Part shown: one piece after another, positions 1-11,688 of the stretch
Layout: the number at the start of each line of letters is the position of its first letter
Position numbering within the stretch: position 1 is the stretch's first letter
NCBI GenBank assembly: GCA_025594325.1
Contig: JANHCV010000012.1
Location: 992,001 to 1,056,000 of the forward strand
Reading direction: 5' to 3'
Length of the DNA stretch: 64,000 bases
Origin: Blastocladiella emersonii ATCC 22665
Lineage: Eukaryota; Blastocladiomycota; Blastocladiomycetes; Blastocladiales; Blastocladiaceae
Notes under the pieces: model-generated
What the model was told of the DNA's origin: nothing
What the model saw: the letters and a program-made list of their open reading frames with translations, nothing else
The model's database searches: none
Made by a program: the position numbers and the translations under genes

Positions 1-305
1 GCGCGTTGCAGGCAGTGAGGGGGACGCTGGCCTGGCGCACGCTTCCGCGGTCGGCTGTCGGGCTGACGGGGCGATGTGCGACGCGACGACGACGGCGAGG
101 GCAAAAAAAAATCTCAAGGCAACCTGTCCCCACGCGACGGGTCAGCTGACGCGGGGTGACCTCAATCCACACGAAGCGACCCCGCGCGCCCCACCCTGCC
201 ACCGCGCTGCCGCGCCGTGCGTGCCGCCGTCGTTGCGCGGCGCTTGCCCTGATCCCGAGGTTGACCGCACGCACGCCCGTCAGTCCATTCAAAAACCCGC
301 CAACC

Positions 306-1267
306 ATGAAGCGCGTATGTGTGTCGTCCGCACACCCCACCGGCCCGCCGACCAAATCCCTGACGCCTCACCCCGCGATGACCTACCCTAGTCGTACAAC
401 AACCGCAACGAGGGCCCGACGTCGCGCGACCAGCAGTCGAAGCGTGCGAAGCCGGACGCGGCGGTTCTGGCGACGAGCCCGATGATCTTCGTGGGCCAGC
501 TGCCGTTCACGGCGACGCAGGCGGCGCTGTCGGAGCTGTTCGGCCAGCACGGCACGGTCAAGAACCTGCGCATGGTGCGCAAGTCGCTGCGCCGCGAGGG
601 CAAGGTCAAGCACCTGTTCACGGGCGTGTGTTTCGTGACGTACGCGAGTGCGGCCGAGGCCGATGCGGCCGCCAAGGCGCTGGCGGGCACCGAGTACGAG
701 GGCCGCAAGCTGCGGTCCGACAAGGCGCCGCCCGGCCACGAGGCCGGCATGTCGCACAAGCCGCGCGACCCGACGGGCGCGCCCTCCAAGACGCTGTTTG
801 TGGCCAACCTCCCCTACAACTTTGACAAGGAGGTGCTCGAGGGCATGTTCGCCAAGCAGCGCGGGTTCGAGACGGTGCGCGCCACGCCCGACTCGATCGC
901 CAAGGGGTTCGGGTACGTGCAGTTCGAGGACGTGGACGCGGCCGTCGCTGCCGTCAAGGCCATGAACGGCACCATGTTCCGCGCCCGCCCGATCCGCCTC
1001 GACTACGCCAACTCGTCGCAGCTCGCCAACGTCAAGTCCAACGACCCCGCCAAGCAGAAGAAGGCGCTGGAGGCCGCCAAGGCCCACGCCGCCGAGAACG
1101 GCGAGGTCGTGGTTGCCGCGCCCGCCTCGAAGAAGAAGGCCGCTGCTGCCAAGGCGGCGCCCGTCCAGGTCAGCGACGACGACGACTCGGACGCGTCCGA
1201 CGACTCCGAGGAGGAGGAGGACAACTCGGAGGACTCGGATTCCGACGAGGACTCGGACGACGAGTAG
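306..1267 (+). CDS. Two-RRM RNA-binding protein (Nop12/RBM34-like)
   Basis: The model is join(306..314, 392..1267), giving about 294 residues. The first exon codes only Met-Lys-Arg and stops at a GTATGT donor; the 77 bp intron ends in CCCTAG, and the frame continues without a break into the first RRM. RRM1 starts near residue 32 with an RNP2-like IFVGQL and an RNP1-like GVCFVTYA. RRM2 starts near residue 132 with LFVANLPY and GFGYVQFE. A Lys/Ala-rich linker and a Ser/Asp/Glu-rich acidic tail follow. Tandem RRMs with this spacing and a nucleolar-type acidic tail are typical of the Nop12/RBM34 group, which acts in large-subunit pre-rRNA processing. The general RRM call is firm; the Nop12/RBM34 placement is inference. 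An ATG at 482 is in frame but would drop the part before RRM1. Confidence 0.8.
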
Positions 1268-1405
1268 GTGTAGTCGGTCGGTCCCGCTGCTTAGTACTAG
1301 TTTCCCTTTTGTGTATATACACGGCACTCGCTTATAGCCCCCTCCACGACGATGACGGCGACGCAAAAACTAGTTGTGTGTATTCTCTCTCTCGCACCCA
1401 CGCCC

Positions 1406-2442
1406 TTAGACGCGCACCTTGCCGTTCTGGGCCTCCCAATCGCCAATATGCTTGTTGGTGCGGTCGACCATCTGCTGCACCGTGAGGTTCTTGCCGTACG
1501 CGTCAACAAACTGGCCCGCGGGGTCCATGAGGTACATGAAGATGGAGTGGTCGACGAGGTAATCGTCGTCGCACTCCTCCTCGGGCGGCGGCGACGAGAA
1601 GTAGACGCGGTACTGCTTGGCGGTCGCCTTGACCTGCGGGTAGGTCCCCGTGAGCCCGCGCAACCGCGGGTGGAACTCCTTGACGTACTCGCGCACCGCC
1701 GCCACATCGTCGCGCTTCGGGTCGACCGAGATGAACACCGGCACCACCTTGAGCTGGTCGTTGGGGGCGAGGGAGTCGAGCGCCTCGGCCATCTTCTCGA
1801 GCTCCTCGGGGCAAATGTCGGGGCAGTTGGTGAACCCAAAGTACACGAGCATGAACTTGCCGCGGAACGCCGCGTCCGTGATCGGCGCGCCCTGCTCGTC
1901 CGCCAGCGTGAACGGGCCGCCCAGCTTCGGCTTGCCGACGGACTGGTCCGCGTCGCGCGCGGCTACACTTACCGGAGTCAGCCGGTGTCGCGGGTACGAG
2001 GGGAGAGCGCGGGCGGTGCGTACCGATCGCCTGCTTGGCCTTCTCCTTCTCGAGGTCAAAGTACATGTAGATGGCGGCGCCCGTCGCGAGCATGAGCGCG
2101 AGGCTGCGGTACGCGAGCGACTACGCGGATCGAGGATCAGTCGCAGGCACGGTAGCTATCGCGGGATAGCAGCGTACCGAGAACCGGCCCGTCTGGTTGC
2201 GCAGGTCGCGCACCTCCTTCTTGGCCGCCTCCTCGCCCGCGGGCGTCGAGTACATGCGCGCGAGCGGGCGAATGGGACGCGCGGCGGGGCGGCTAGACGG
2301 TTCACAACAACATCAGCAAGAGAGAGCGCAATCCACATGGGGTCTTGACATACAGCGCGGCAGAGGCGGCGCGCATGGGCGCGGCAGCACGCGGAGCGGC
2401 AGCAACACGCGCCGCAGCGGTTGCGAACAGTTGCTTCAGCAT
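1406..2442 (-). CDS. SCO1: SCO1/SCO2 copper chaperone for cytochrome c oxidase
   Basis: Four exons read on the minus strand: 2354..2442, 2178..2292, 2024..2120 and 1406..1962, giving about 285 residues. The introns are 61, 57 and 61 bp with GTATGT or GTACGC donors and TAG acceptors. The Ala/Arg-rich N-terminus looks like a mitochondrial presequence. One membrane span (LALMLATGAAIYMYF) precedes the thioredoxin-like domain. The copper-binding CPDICPEE motif and the downstream conserved histidine in DHSIFMYLMDP are both present, so the chaperone should be active in delivering copper to the CuA site of Cox2 at the inner membrane. Length and domain order match the family. The gene is convergent with the RRM gene to its left. 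Confidence 0.93.
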
Positions 2443-2628
2443 GGTGTCGATCTTCGTAGCAGCGTGCGTGGTCGCGTCGGGAGGGCGGGGAGATGTGCGC
2501 GGCGAGCGATCTCAGAGTTCATTCAGCGCGGCGCGTGTTGACGGCGGCCATCACATGCAGCGCTGTTGACCGTCCCCTTCTCTCCCTATTCGTCACGGCC
2601 TCGCCCCCGCCCACCCAGACTCTCTGCA

Positions 2629-4095
2629 ATGCATTCCATGTTCCTGCGATCCGCCTTGGGCGGGCTCGCGCGGTCCACTCTGGCCCGTCCCGCCATCGCG
2701 CGCCCGCTCGCCGCCAAGCGGTTCGTCTCGGCGTCGTCGCTCCGCAGCGAGGGTTCCCTGGCCGCCGCCGCGAGACGCGTGGTTGCTGCCGCCGACAGCA
2801 AGAAGAAGGCCGAGCCACTCGCCGCCGCGAGTCCCGCACCCGCAATCGACCCGGCGGCGGCGGCAGCGGCGGCAGCGGCCGAGCTCAGCTCGACGGCGGC
2901 CAAGAAAAAGTCGACGATCCGGCGTGCCGGCAGCGCGGCGTCGCAGATCACCATGGACGATGTCACGATTGAGTCGCTGTCGCCCGTACGCCGCTTCCCC
3001 CCCTCTGACCCGTCCCCACCGTCAGCTAACTTCTCGCGTAGAACATGAAAATCGTCGCCTTCTGCACCGCCGAAGAGTACGACCTGTCGCCGATCCGCTC
3101 GCTGATCGACCGCACCCCCGGGTTCACGCTGCAGCCCGAGCTCGCCGCCGACGTGCTGCACGTGCGCGTGCACCTGCCGCCGACCGAGCCAACGCGCTCC
3201 ACGCCCGCGACCGACGGCGAGGGCGAGCTGTTTGTCTTCTCGGACGGCAGCTTTGTCGCGTGGGGCGCCAACGCGCAGGACTTGGGGACGCAGTTCCTCG
3301 CACGCGTGATCCGGAAACCGGGCAAGACGAAGATCGAGGGGATGCCGCATAAGTTTGCCGAGACCGAGGAGATGGATTTTATCGAGGATTCGAACGAGTA
3401 CGTGCGCTTTCTCTTCGAGCTCGTGCGATGGCTAACCGATCGTGCCGCGTAGGACCACGGGCCTCATCGGCGACACCATCATCATCGGGTCGCACCCGCC
3501 GCCGCCTCTCTCAAAACTCGCCTTCTCGCACGGGATCGCGCGGTCGACCAAGATCGCCGTCCTCGAGTCGCTGCTCGACCGGTACCTGGGCTCGACGCGC
3601 CACATCCCGCAGCAGCTGGCCATGGGCCACCCGCTCGCCATGGCCATGTCGCGGACCGCCGTTCTCCAAAAGATCGGCGAGCTGCTCTCCGTGCGCGCCC
3701 TGCTCAACCTATCGGGCAGCCCGCACGCCGCCGAGTCGCTGCTCGACACGCCCGACTGGTGCTGGTCGAAGCCGCAGCTCGAGGAGTACTACACGAAGGT
3801 GTGCCGGTGGCTCGACGTGAAGCCGCGGATCGCGGTGCTCAACCAGAAACTCGATTACGCGGCCGAGTTCGCCAACGTGCTCCGCGGCCATCTCTCGGAA
3901 CAGCATTCGCTCAAGCTCGAGTGGTTCATCATCATCCTCATCGCGATCGAGGTCGTGTTCGGGCTCTGCGAGTGGGGCGAGAAGCTCGGGTACCTCGAGT
4001 TCCCCGGGTCGCCGCACGGGCACGGGCACGGTGGTGGGTGTCAGTGCAAGTGCCAGCACGCCGCGATTGCTGCCGCGCCGCCAACACAGGAGTAG
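2629..4095 (+). CDS. RMND1/RMD1-family (DUF155) mitochondrial inner-membrane protein
   Basis: The model is join(2629..2985, 3042..3397, 3453..4095), about 451 residues. The introns are 56 and 55 bp with GTACG donors, visible GCTAAC branch points and TAG acceptors. The N-terminus is rich in Arg, Ser and Ala and looks like a mitochondrial targeting sequence, followed by an Ala-rich linker. The DUF155 core begins at the second exon (NMKIVAFCTAEEYD) and includes GELFVFSDGSFVAWG and TTGLIGDTIIIG. A single membrane span near the C-terminus (LEWFIIILIAIEVVFG) is typical of the family. The presequence favours the RMND1/MRX10 branch, which supports mitochondrial translation, over the cytosolic RMD1/RMD8 branch; that choice is inference. 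It is divergent from SCO1, with 186 bp between the two starts. Confidence 0.85.
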
Positions 4096-4140
4096 GTCCG
4101 GGTTCGCTTAGGTCACAATAATATATATACTCGTTGCTCT

Positions 4141-6471
4141 CTACTCGTCGCCAACAACGACCCCCGCCACCGCGAGCACCGACGGCGACACCCCGCCCCT
4201 CGCCCCCTCGCGCCCGCGGGACACGAGGTACGCGACGACCAGCCGGGCCGCGGACTGCACAAACCACTCCTCGCGCCGCTGCTGCACCTCGCTCCCGCCG
4301 GCCGCCTCGATCTGCTTGCCCTGGTGCGCGTTGTACACGGCCGCGAGCGCCTGGACCGCCGTCAGCTCACCCCGCTCTGCGCCATCGCGCTTCGTCTCCC
4401 CGCCGCGCTGCGACGGCCACCGCCCCACCACCTTCGCCGCGACCGCCATCGTGCAGCACCAGCACACCACAACGGCGTGGACTTCGAAGACCCAAAGCGC
4501 GGGCCACGCCGCGGCGCGTGCGAGCCCGAACACCAGCTCGCGCGCCGGCGCGGGGACGCGGCGGACGGCCGTCGCAAGCGCGGTCCCCGGCAGCCACCCG
4601 GTCCCGCCGCCGGCCTCGGAATCGAGCGCAGCGACCGTCAGGACCATGTACACGGTGACCGCGGCCGCGAGCGTCCACAACGGCGACACGCGCGTCGACG
4701 CGAGCGATTCGACGAGGGCGACGAGCGGGACGACGACGGGTTGGTTGGTGGGGGAGGAGGGGAAGCGGGTGGGGAGGTCGAGCGCGTGTGCGAGGTAGAG
4801 GGCGAGGGGGTGCCGAGGCGCGGGCCGAGATGGGGTGGCGCGAGGGCGACGGCGGACGGATTTCGATGCCGAGGCGGACGCGGAGGACGAGGTCCATGAA
4901 CGCGCAGCGGCGCTCTCATCGTCAGTCGACGATTCGACGGTAGCTTCGGGCACCGCGTCGAGCGAGCCGCGGCGCGAGACTCCCGTCGGCGGTGGCGGTG
5001 CGTGGTTGTGGTACCCGTTTCCGTTCCCGTTCCCGTTCATCGCGACGATCGCGGGCGCCGACTCAGCGTGCCGCAGCCCCGAGGGGCGGTGCGGGACCCC
5101 GCCAGCGCCGCCCGCCTTGCGCACCACCGGTACAGGTTCGGGCGACGACGACGACGCGGACGACCACCCATTCGCCCGTGTCGGCGACGGCGCGGGCACG
5201 ACCATCGGGCTGATGTTGAACGGCGGCGGGGTCAGGTCCCCCAAACCGCCGCACCGGCGTTGCTGCTGCGTGTCGTCTTCGCTGGGCGGCGGGAACCACC
5301 AGTCGGCCGGCGAGTCGGACGCGCTGCCCGCGCTACCGCGGGACGAGGCGCCGGTGGCGTACCGTGGGGATGCCGAGCGCGGGTCGAGCAGGCGGCGGCG
5401 CACGCTCGCGCTCGCGCGTGCGGGGAACGGCGGGTGGTCGCCCGATCCCGCAGCGGCGGCGGGCGGCGGGAGCGGGGGCATCGGCGAGAGGGTGTTCGGG
5501 CGCGGCGACGACGCGGTGGTGGCGGGCAGCGGCGGAGCGAGGTGGGTGCCGCTGCCGTTGGCGAGCGGCGGGCTCGCGGGGAGCTGCAGGGCGGCGGCCG
5601 CGAGGGGAGGCGAGTCGGGCGCGTTGACGGTCGTCCGCATGCTGCTGCCCGAGACATCCTCGTCGTCGTCCGATTCGCCGCTGCGCAGGTCGTCGGCGGA
5701 CACGTCGTCGTCTTCGAGCGCGAGCTCGGGTTCGGGCTCGGCGTGCGTCGCGTCGTCATCGTCTTCCTCACGTTTGTCGTCGGTCCCGTACGACGTGTCG
5801 AGATCCGCGTCCTCGCCATCGGGCAGCGCGGCGGCGAACCCGTTGCGCAGGCCGCCGCCGCCCGACGACTCGTACATGGAGAGACACGTCGACCCGACCC
5901 CCGCCGCTCCCGCCACCCCCGCAGCTGCGGCAGCAGCAGGCGCCGACTCCTCTTCGGGACTCGCCGCGGACGGGAACGCCGGATCGAACCCGCGGCGGCC
6001 CGGAAACGTGCCGGGCGGGAACGCGAACGTCGCGGGCGGCGCGCTGCCGCCGCCGCCAAAACTGCGGTCGCCGTCAGCCTCGGCAGCGAGCGCGGTCGGC
6101 GAGTCGGGGCGGCGAAACGGCGAACTGAGATCGCTGAGCCTGTCGTCGTCGCCGTCGAGCGACAGGTCGTCCATGGACGTGTCGTCGTCGGTCGCCGCGG
6201 CGCAGCCCTGCAGGAAGTTGGCCACGGGGCTGTCCGGGCACGAGTCGGCCGTCGACACGCTGCTGGCGCGCGGGCGCGAGGCTGCGGGCGAGAGGGTGGC
6301 GCGCCGCGGTAGTGGCGCCGGGGAGGCGGTGCGCGGGGGCGAGGCCGTCAAGTCGTCGTAGAGCAGCGGGACGAGTGGGGGTAGCGCCGGCGACGCGGAC
6401 GCGGGCGGGGTGCCGGGTGGACCGCCGCCGGCGGGCGGGGCCAGGCGCGAGATCATGGGCGGTGCGTTCAT
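4141..6471 (-). CDS. Large low-complexity protein with C-terminal membrane segments, unknown function
   Basis: A single open frame of about 776 residues from the ATG at 6469-6471; the frame is open further upstream to about 6672, but that part has no coding look. Residues 1 to about 560 are Pro/Ser/Ala/Asp-rich and probably disordered. The C-terminal quarter has hydrophobic stretches that could be two or three membrane spans (for example LAAAVTVYMVLTVA and WVFEVHAVVVCWCC). A short amphipathic tail ends near 4141. I do not recognise a domain. The gene is tail-to-tail with the RMND1 gene, 45 bp apart. Long antisense frames across it are side effects of GC-rich codon use. Confidence 0.6.
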   Translation of the reverse strand: MNAPPMISRLAPPAGGGPPGTPPASASPALPPLVPLLYDDLTASPPRTASPAPLPRRATLSPAASRPRASSVSTADSCPDSPVANFLQGCAAATDDDTSMDDLSLDGDDDRLSDLSSPFRRPDSPTALAAEADGDRSFGGGGSAPPATFAFPPGTFPGRRGFDPAFPSAASPEEESAPAAAAAAGVAGAAGVGSTCLSMYESSGGGGLRNGFAAALPDGEDADLDTSYGTDDKREEDDDDATHAEPEPELALEDDDVSADDLRSGESDDDEDVSGSSMRTTVNAPDSPPLAAAALQLPASPPLANGSGTHLAPPLPATTASSPRPNTLSPMPPLPPPAAAAGSGDHPPFPARASASVRRRLLDPRSASPRYATGASSRGSAGSASDSPADWWFPPPSEDDTQQQRRCGGLGDLTPPPFNISPMVVPAPSPTRANGWSSASSSSPEPVPVVRKAGGAGGVPHRPSGLRHAESAPAIVAMNGNGNGNGYHNHAPPPPTGVSRRGSLDAVPEATVESSTDDESAAARSWTSSSASASASKSVRRRPRATPSRPAPRHPLALYLAHALDLPTRFPSSPTNQPVVVPLVALVESLASTRVSPLWTLAAAVTVYMVLTVAALDSEAGGGTGWLPGTALATAVRRVPAPARELVFGLARAAAWPALWVFEVHAVVVCWCCTMAVAAKVVGRWPSQRGGETKRDGAERGELTAVQALAAVYNAHQGKQIEAAGGSEVQQRREEWFVQSAARLVVAYLVSRGREGARGGVSPSVLAVAGVVVGDE

Positions 6472-6679
6472 GGGTTCCAGTAAGCGGGTTACATTGGGTT
6501 CAGCCAGTCGCAGCGGAGAGAGGGAAGGGAGGGGGGGAGGGTCGAAGAGCGAGCAAAGGGGCGGCGCAACGCGAGCGCGGCCGTGCGAACGCGCGTCACG
6601 TGGCGCCACCGCGCATGACCGCCGCGTCGCGTTTCGAGTTCGGCGGGTTCTCCTCTGCTCTTCGTCGTTCACGAATTGA

Positions 6680-8304
6680 ATGGAGCAACGATTTCCTGCA
6701 TCTTCGGGGCTCGCGCTTGATTGAAGCTTGTGCGAACCCGCCAGGCTCGCAGACCCGCGGGACCTCGACGCAGCACACTTGACTGGCCAGCTCTACGTTC
6801 TGAAGGCATGGGACTGTCCCAGCGCTCGGTCAACCACTCAGAGTCCGTCTTGACAAGCCCGTCCCATATGCTTCATTCGACTGGTGCCTCAGATCCGGCC
6901 GTTCGCTGCCCAAGTACACCGGCGGACCCGCTGCACTTACTCAGAAAAACACGACTTGCTTGCGCGAACTCCGACCCCGAACCCCGAGCCCATTTCATGC
7001 CTTTGGCGACGGCACGCGAACTCGGCCCGTGGGACAACTCTTTTGATCGTGGCGCTGTACGAGCTCGCTTTGTCGCTCTACAACTTGATCTTCTTGCACG
7101 ATCGTTTCCGTTCAACTGATTCCGCACATGCTTGATCGTTCAATGTTTACTCCGCGGGCAAGACCGACCTCTGCTGCGTCGGACTCGCCGTTGTACTCGC
7201 AACACTGGCCTCATCATTCTCGAACGGGCACGCACGGTGGACGACGAATGTTAGCACGAGGATCGACCAAGTTTCGTAACCTTCAGTTGACGCTCTAGCT
7301 CATTGTGGGCCTGAGAGCGAGTGACGCGTTAACCTTGAACGAGCTTCGCCAAATCTCATCCCCATACCAGTATGCTCGGATTGCTGGATACGGGAGGCGA
7401 CGCAGCCGAGCGTTCGTTTCGCGGTGACAGCCGTCAAGTGCGGACTGCGACAAACCGTCCATTCAAGCGCCCGTTTTCTGTCAAGAAAGTGTTTTCTAGC
7501 ACGCAAAGGGTAGGTGTCGACGAAATAACGGAACCATGCGCTGCGCCACCACGTGGTCCGGTCTAATCGCATACGTTTGACATGTCCAGCCGCTTTCCGA
7601 GCAGCGCGAACGCACACTGGCGGGGCCGGCTGGTGTTCGACCAGTACTATTTGTCAATGCGCACTCACCGAAGCTAAGCGAGGACTAACAACGGGAGCAT
7701 AAAGCCGACTTCAGCCCGCCGCTCCCTCCTGGTCTCCCAAGTCTTCTGCAAGAGAACCTCGACTAGACAACAGTTGTCTCACAATGTACCATGTTCCAGC
7801 GACTCCGCGTGCTTGCCGCCTACGAACGCTCCCTTACCATCACCGCCAAGCTCGGGCCACCTCGAAAGTTTTGGGGGTACCGCGACGGCGAGGGGAAGGT
7901 TCTCTGGATCCTATCTATCGAATTTCCCTACCCTCGCACCATGCCCTTTGCAGGCCTGGTCGGTGCGGGCTTGTACAAGTTGGCCGCTCCAAAAAAGAGC
8001 GACACTACACCCTAACTTTGGTTTTATCCGGGTGTATGTTCGAGTGGTCAGGGATACGAAACCACCGTGAGCTCACTACCGGTCTAGGCGGTCGGGGAGA
8101 GACAAGCGCGGACGCGTCAAACAATCATGTGAGAGGCATGGTGTGTGGCTGAGTCGGCGGCACCGCACCGCTGATCCAAACCGCAATGCGCACACGGGCG
8201 CCTGATCTGGTGGCTCTGCCTCGCAGGCCACCGCCGCCCATAAATCGCGGATCCCTCCCTGGCACCCGCCCTCTCTCCCCACACCCCGCGCAAACCCGAA
8301 TCAA
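6680..8304. other. Intergenic, no gene seen
   Basis: Base composition is lower in GC than the neighbouring genes and stops are frequent in all frames. The only notable item is a GCGCTGCGCCACCACGTGGT stretch near 7539, which matches the core of the motif found upstream of other genes. No coding exon, RNA gene or element could be supported. Confidence 0.5.
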
Positions 8305-9748
8305 ATGAAATCCAACGTGCCGTCCTTGCCCGCGGCACTCGTCGACCGGATCCTGTGCACCGCCGTGCGGTTGCACGACCCCAACGACGTGCAGGACATG
8401 CTTCCCTACAGCCGCGTGATGCTCCTCGACGACGCGCCGCTTGTCCACAAGACGATCCAGCGCCACATCATGTCGATCTCCATGGACGAGGCCAGCGCGA
8501 CGGCCCGCCTCAACGTCCTCGACGTGTGGCGTCGCTCGAGCATGCCGCTCGTGTACACGGTCCGCGCCATTCGCGACGCGTCGGCCTCGTACAAGACGCT
8601 CGACTGGTGGCGCCGCTCGGGCCTCGCGCTGCCCGAGTGCCAGGTCTCCGACATGGTCCAGGTGCACTTCAACGGGACCTGCGACGGCGACACGGACGAC
8701 GCGGACCTCTACGTACGCCTTTTGTGATGTGGTGTCGCACAGCTCAACAAATTGACAACGTCTGACTGTTTAGACCCTGGCTCCGGGCACCGCGCCGCCC
8801 GCTGACGCGCAGGTCCAAGGGATGCTCAAGGGCATTCGCAGCGGCGAGGTCACGGACGTGTCCCTGTTCGAGGAGCGCCTCTCCGAAACCGGTGCTGCGG
8901 TGCTCGCTGAGGCCTTGGCCTCGCCCACGTCCAAAGTCGAGCAGATCGACCTGACCTGCAGCGACATCACCTTCTCGGTGCTGCGCGCGTTGCGTCTCCC
9001 GGAAACCATCAAGAAAATCTCCGCGCAGTACAACTGGCCCGCCGAGGGCGCCGAGGACCCGCACGCCGCGTCGCCGTTCCCGTCCAACCTGCAGATCCTC
9101 GACTTCGAGGGCAGCATCCTCGGCAGCCCACAGCAGATGGAGGGCCTCCTGCGCCGCCTCCCGTCGTCGCTCGTCGAGCTCCGCCTGCCGCGCATCCGCA
9201 TGGACGGCGAGTACGCCGCGATCCTCGCCCGCCACCTCCCCGCGGGGCTTCGCGAGCTGACGCTGTACATGTGCCACCTTGACTCGGCCGCGATCGCCGT
9301 GATCGCGCCGCACCTGCCCAAGGGCCTGACCTACCTCGCGATCGGTACCAACAACATCTCGGGCGACGGCGCAGTTGCGCTTGCGTCGCACCTGCCGCCG
9401 GGTCTCGAGCAGCTTGACGTCGCCCACAACCCGATTGGCGAGAAGGGCCTCGTCGCGCTCGGCAAGGCGCTGCTCAAGTCGCTCACCACGCTGTGGGTGT
9501 CCAACACGGGCATGACGGACGCGGGCATCACGGCGATCATGGTAAACGCTCCGCCGCAGCTCGATATGATCAGCATGCGCGGCGCGTCGCTCACGCAGGC
9601 GGGCCTCGACGCGATCCTCAAGTACCGTCCCGAGAGCCTGAACTACATTGGGCTCGAGGAGCTCACGAACGCCGAGACGGGTGGCGAGCTCGATGTGACG
9701 GACTTCCTCGCGCGGGCGCCTGAGGGACTTTCCGTCGACCTGCAATAG
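8305..9748 (+). CDS. F-box-like / leucine-rich-repeat protein, intact copy 1
   Basis: The model is join(8305..8712, 8774..9748), about 460 residues; the 61 bp intron has a GTACGC donor and a TTTAG acceptor. The N-terminal 40 residues (LPAALVDRILCTAVRL) resemble an F-box-like helix pair. Next come two ankyrin-like modules with the signature vLdvWrrS and TLDWWRRSGLALP. The second exon carries about ten ribonuclease-inhibitor-like LRRs of 23-24 residues, each ending LP.GL..L.L. Such proteins usually act as substrate adaptors of SCF-type ubiquitin ligases, but that role is inferred from architecture alone. It heads a run of four same-strand paralogues and is the only one without a lesion. Confidence 0.8.
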
Positions 9749-9934
9749 ACTGTTCGTTGCGGACATACGATCCAGGGAAAATAGATTGTTCGTCGAGACA
9801 TGGGTGACATTGTTCCCAACGGTTCAATGTCTCGAGGTGAAATAATTAACGACGCGTTGAGTTATCATCTGTTCAAACTCTCGCCACGTCCCCCACGCGT
9901 TCGCGCTCCCTCGCAGCTTTGCAAACCCCTCACC

Positions 9935-11405
9935 ATGAATCCAATGGAGAAAAAACTTCCTGTATTACCTCTTGTGATACTGGATCTCATCCTGTGCGAG
10001 GCCGCCCTGCTCCACGGTCCATCCGAGCTCGACGGGCTTGGCGAATATGGCCGCGTCCTACTACGAGCGCACGCACCCCGCGCTCACCACGCCATCCAGC
10101 AGCGGCTTCTCTTGCACATGTCCATGGACGACGCTAGTCGCGACGGCCGGGTCGATGTGCTTGAGGCCTGGCACCGCTCAGGCTTCCCGCTCAACTATTC
10201 TTACTGGCATCAACAACGTGGGGTCATACGAGGTACTTGACTGGTGGTACCGGTCGAGACTTTTGATGCCAGAGACGGAGTATCGGTACAAGGACACAGT
10301 GGTTGTCCACTTCATGGGGAAAGCTGGCAGGGAGGACGTCCACGTACGGAGATATAGCCGCTTGATCATCTCAAAGGGCTGCTCTGAACAAAGCCGTATG
10401 CTGTAGCTTTCTCTCCGCGTGGGCGAAGAGGTCGGCGATCGTCAAATTCGCGAAATTGCGACCACTATCGCTGCCGGGAACACTTGTGTCGTTGAAATCG
10501 AGGGCATTCGCATCACCGAAGCTGGAGCTGCTGCTCTCGCTGACGCCATGGCCGCTAATGGAAAGATCCGCGGCGTGCAACTCTCTTGCTGCTCCTTGAA
10601 CTTCCCGCTGCTGTGTTCGCTGCGGCTGCCAGCGACTGTCAAACGGCTAAAGCTTGACCGAAACTGGGTTTTTACCGGCGCGTCGGCGTCGACCACGGGC
10701 AGCGCTTCGCCATTCCCGCCCTTCCTTGAGGAACTCGCTATCGAATCGGGCGACTACGCGACCGACGCGGACGCCGAAGCATTCTTTCGTCACCTACCAT
10801 CGTCGCTCACCTATTTCCAGCTCGACTCAGATGCTGAACACAACCCGCCTGGATTTGGTCGCGCGCTGGGTCGCAACCTCCCAGCCGGCCTGCGAACACT
10901 TGATCTCGCTCGCGCCTCGCTCTCGTCGGACGACCTGGCTAACCTCGCGCCTTTCTTGCCCGCCAGGCTGACCCACCTCAATCTCTCATTCAACGAGTTT
11001 GACGAACGTGGCGTGGTACAGCTCGTGCAGCACATTCCGCCTGGCCTTGTCTCGCTTGACTTGACCAATAACGGACTTGGCGATGCAGGAGTTGCCGCGC
11101 TCATGCCCAACCTTCCACCGACTTTGCGTATCCTCATCGTTTCCGAAGTGGACATGACCAGCACTGGCGTGGCCACAGTTATGGCGCACGCACCTCCCGG
11201 ACTTGAAGAGCTGACTTTGGACTTCGCCGAGGTGACTTTCGAGTCGATTGACGTGATCTTTGACCAACTCCCGCCCGACTTGCGCCGCTTATCGCTTATC
11301 CAAATCCAACTTGATGCTGGTGACCACAACGCGTTTGTCCAGGAGTGCGAATGGCGCACGCCGCTACGACTTCCTACGAGCATTTCGATCGCAGCACAAC
11401 ACTGA
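9935..11405 (+). pseudogene. F-box-like / LRR protein, copy 2, frameshifted
   Basis: Paralogue of the 8305 gene with the same layout. Exon 1 starts at 9935 (MNPMEKKLPV). It reads correctly through the SMDDASRDGRVDVLEAW module, then loses frame near 10200: the first frame ends at 10240, while the homologous continuation NNVGSYEVLDWWYRS is one base ahead. Exon 1 ends at 10343, before an intron at 10344..10406 (GTACGG...TAG) in the same place as in copy 1. Exon 2, 10407..11405, is open for 332 codons of LRRs. One single-base lesion could be a young pseudogene, a sequencing error or rare +1 frameshifting; I favour a young pseudogene. Confidence 0.7.
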
Positions 11406-11461
11406 GGCGCGTCGGCGAGCAGTTGGAGAGTGGTTTGTTGATCCTAATCCCGTTCGAATAC

Positions 11462-11530
11462 ATTCGCTGCGCTTCGCTGCGCTTCGCTGCGCTTCGCTGC
11501 GCTTCGCTGCGCTTCGCTGCGCTTCGCTCG
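11462..11530. repeat. 10-bp tandem repeat (cttcgctgcg)
   Basis: About six and a half near-perfect head-to-tail copies of cttcgctgcg lie just after the stop of LRR copy 2 and before LRR copy 3. Nothing like it is seen beside the other copies. Confidence 0.9.
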
Positions 11531-11688
11531 ATCTACGAGTATATTTCCGGAGCTGTCAATTAATGTAGCCGGCAACGGATCAGCCAGCGTTGAGACAGAC
11601 TGAGACGCGTTGAACAATCAACTGACCTGAAGCCGAGCGAGCCGCGCTTGGCCAGCTCTCCCCCGCGCGAGGCATGAACTCCCTCACC

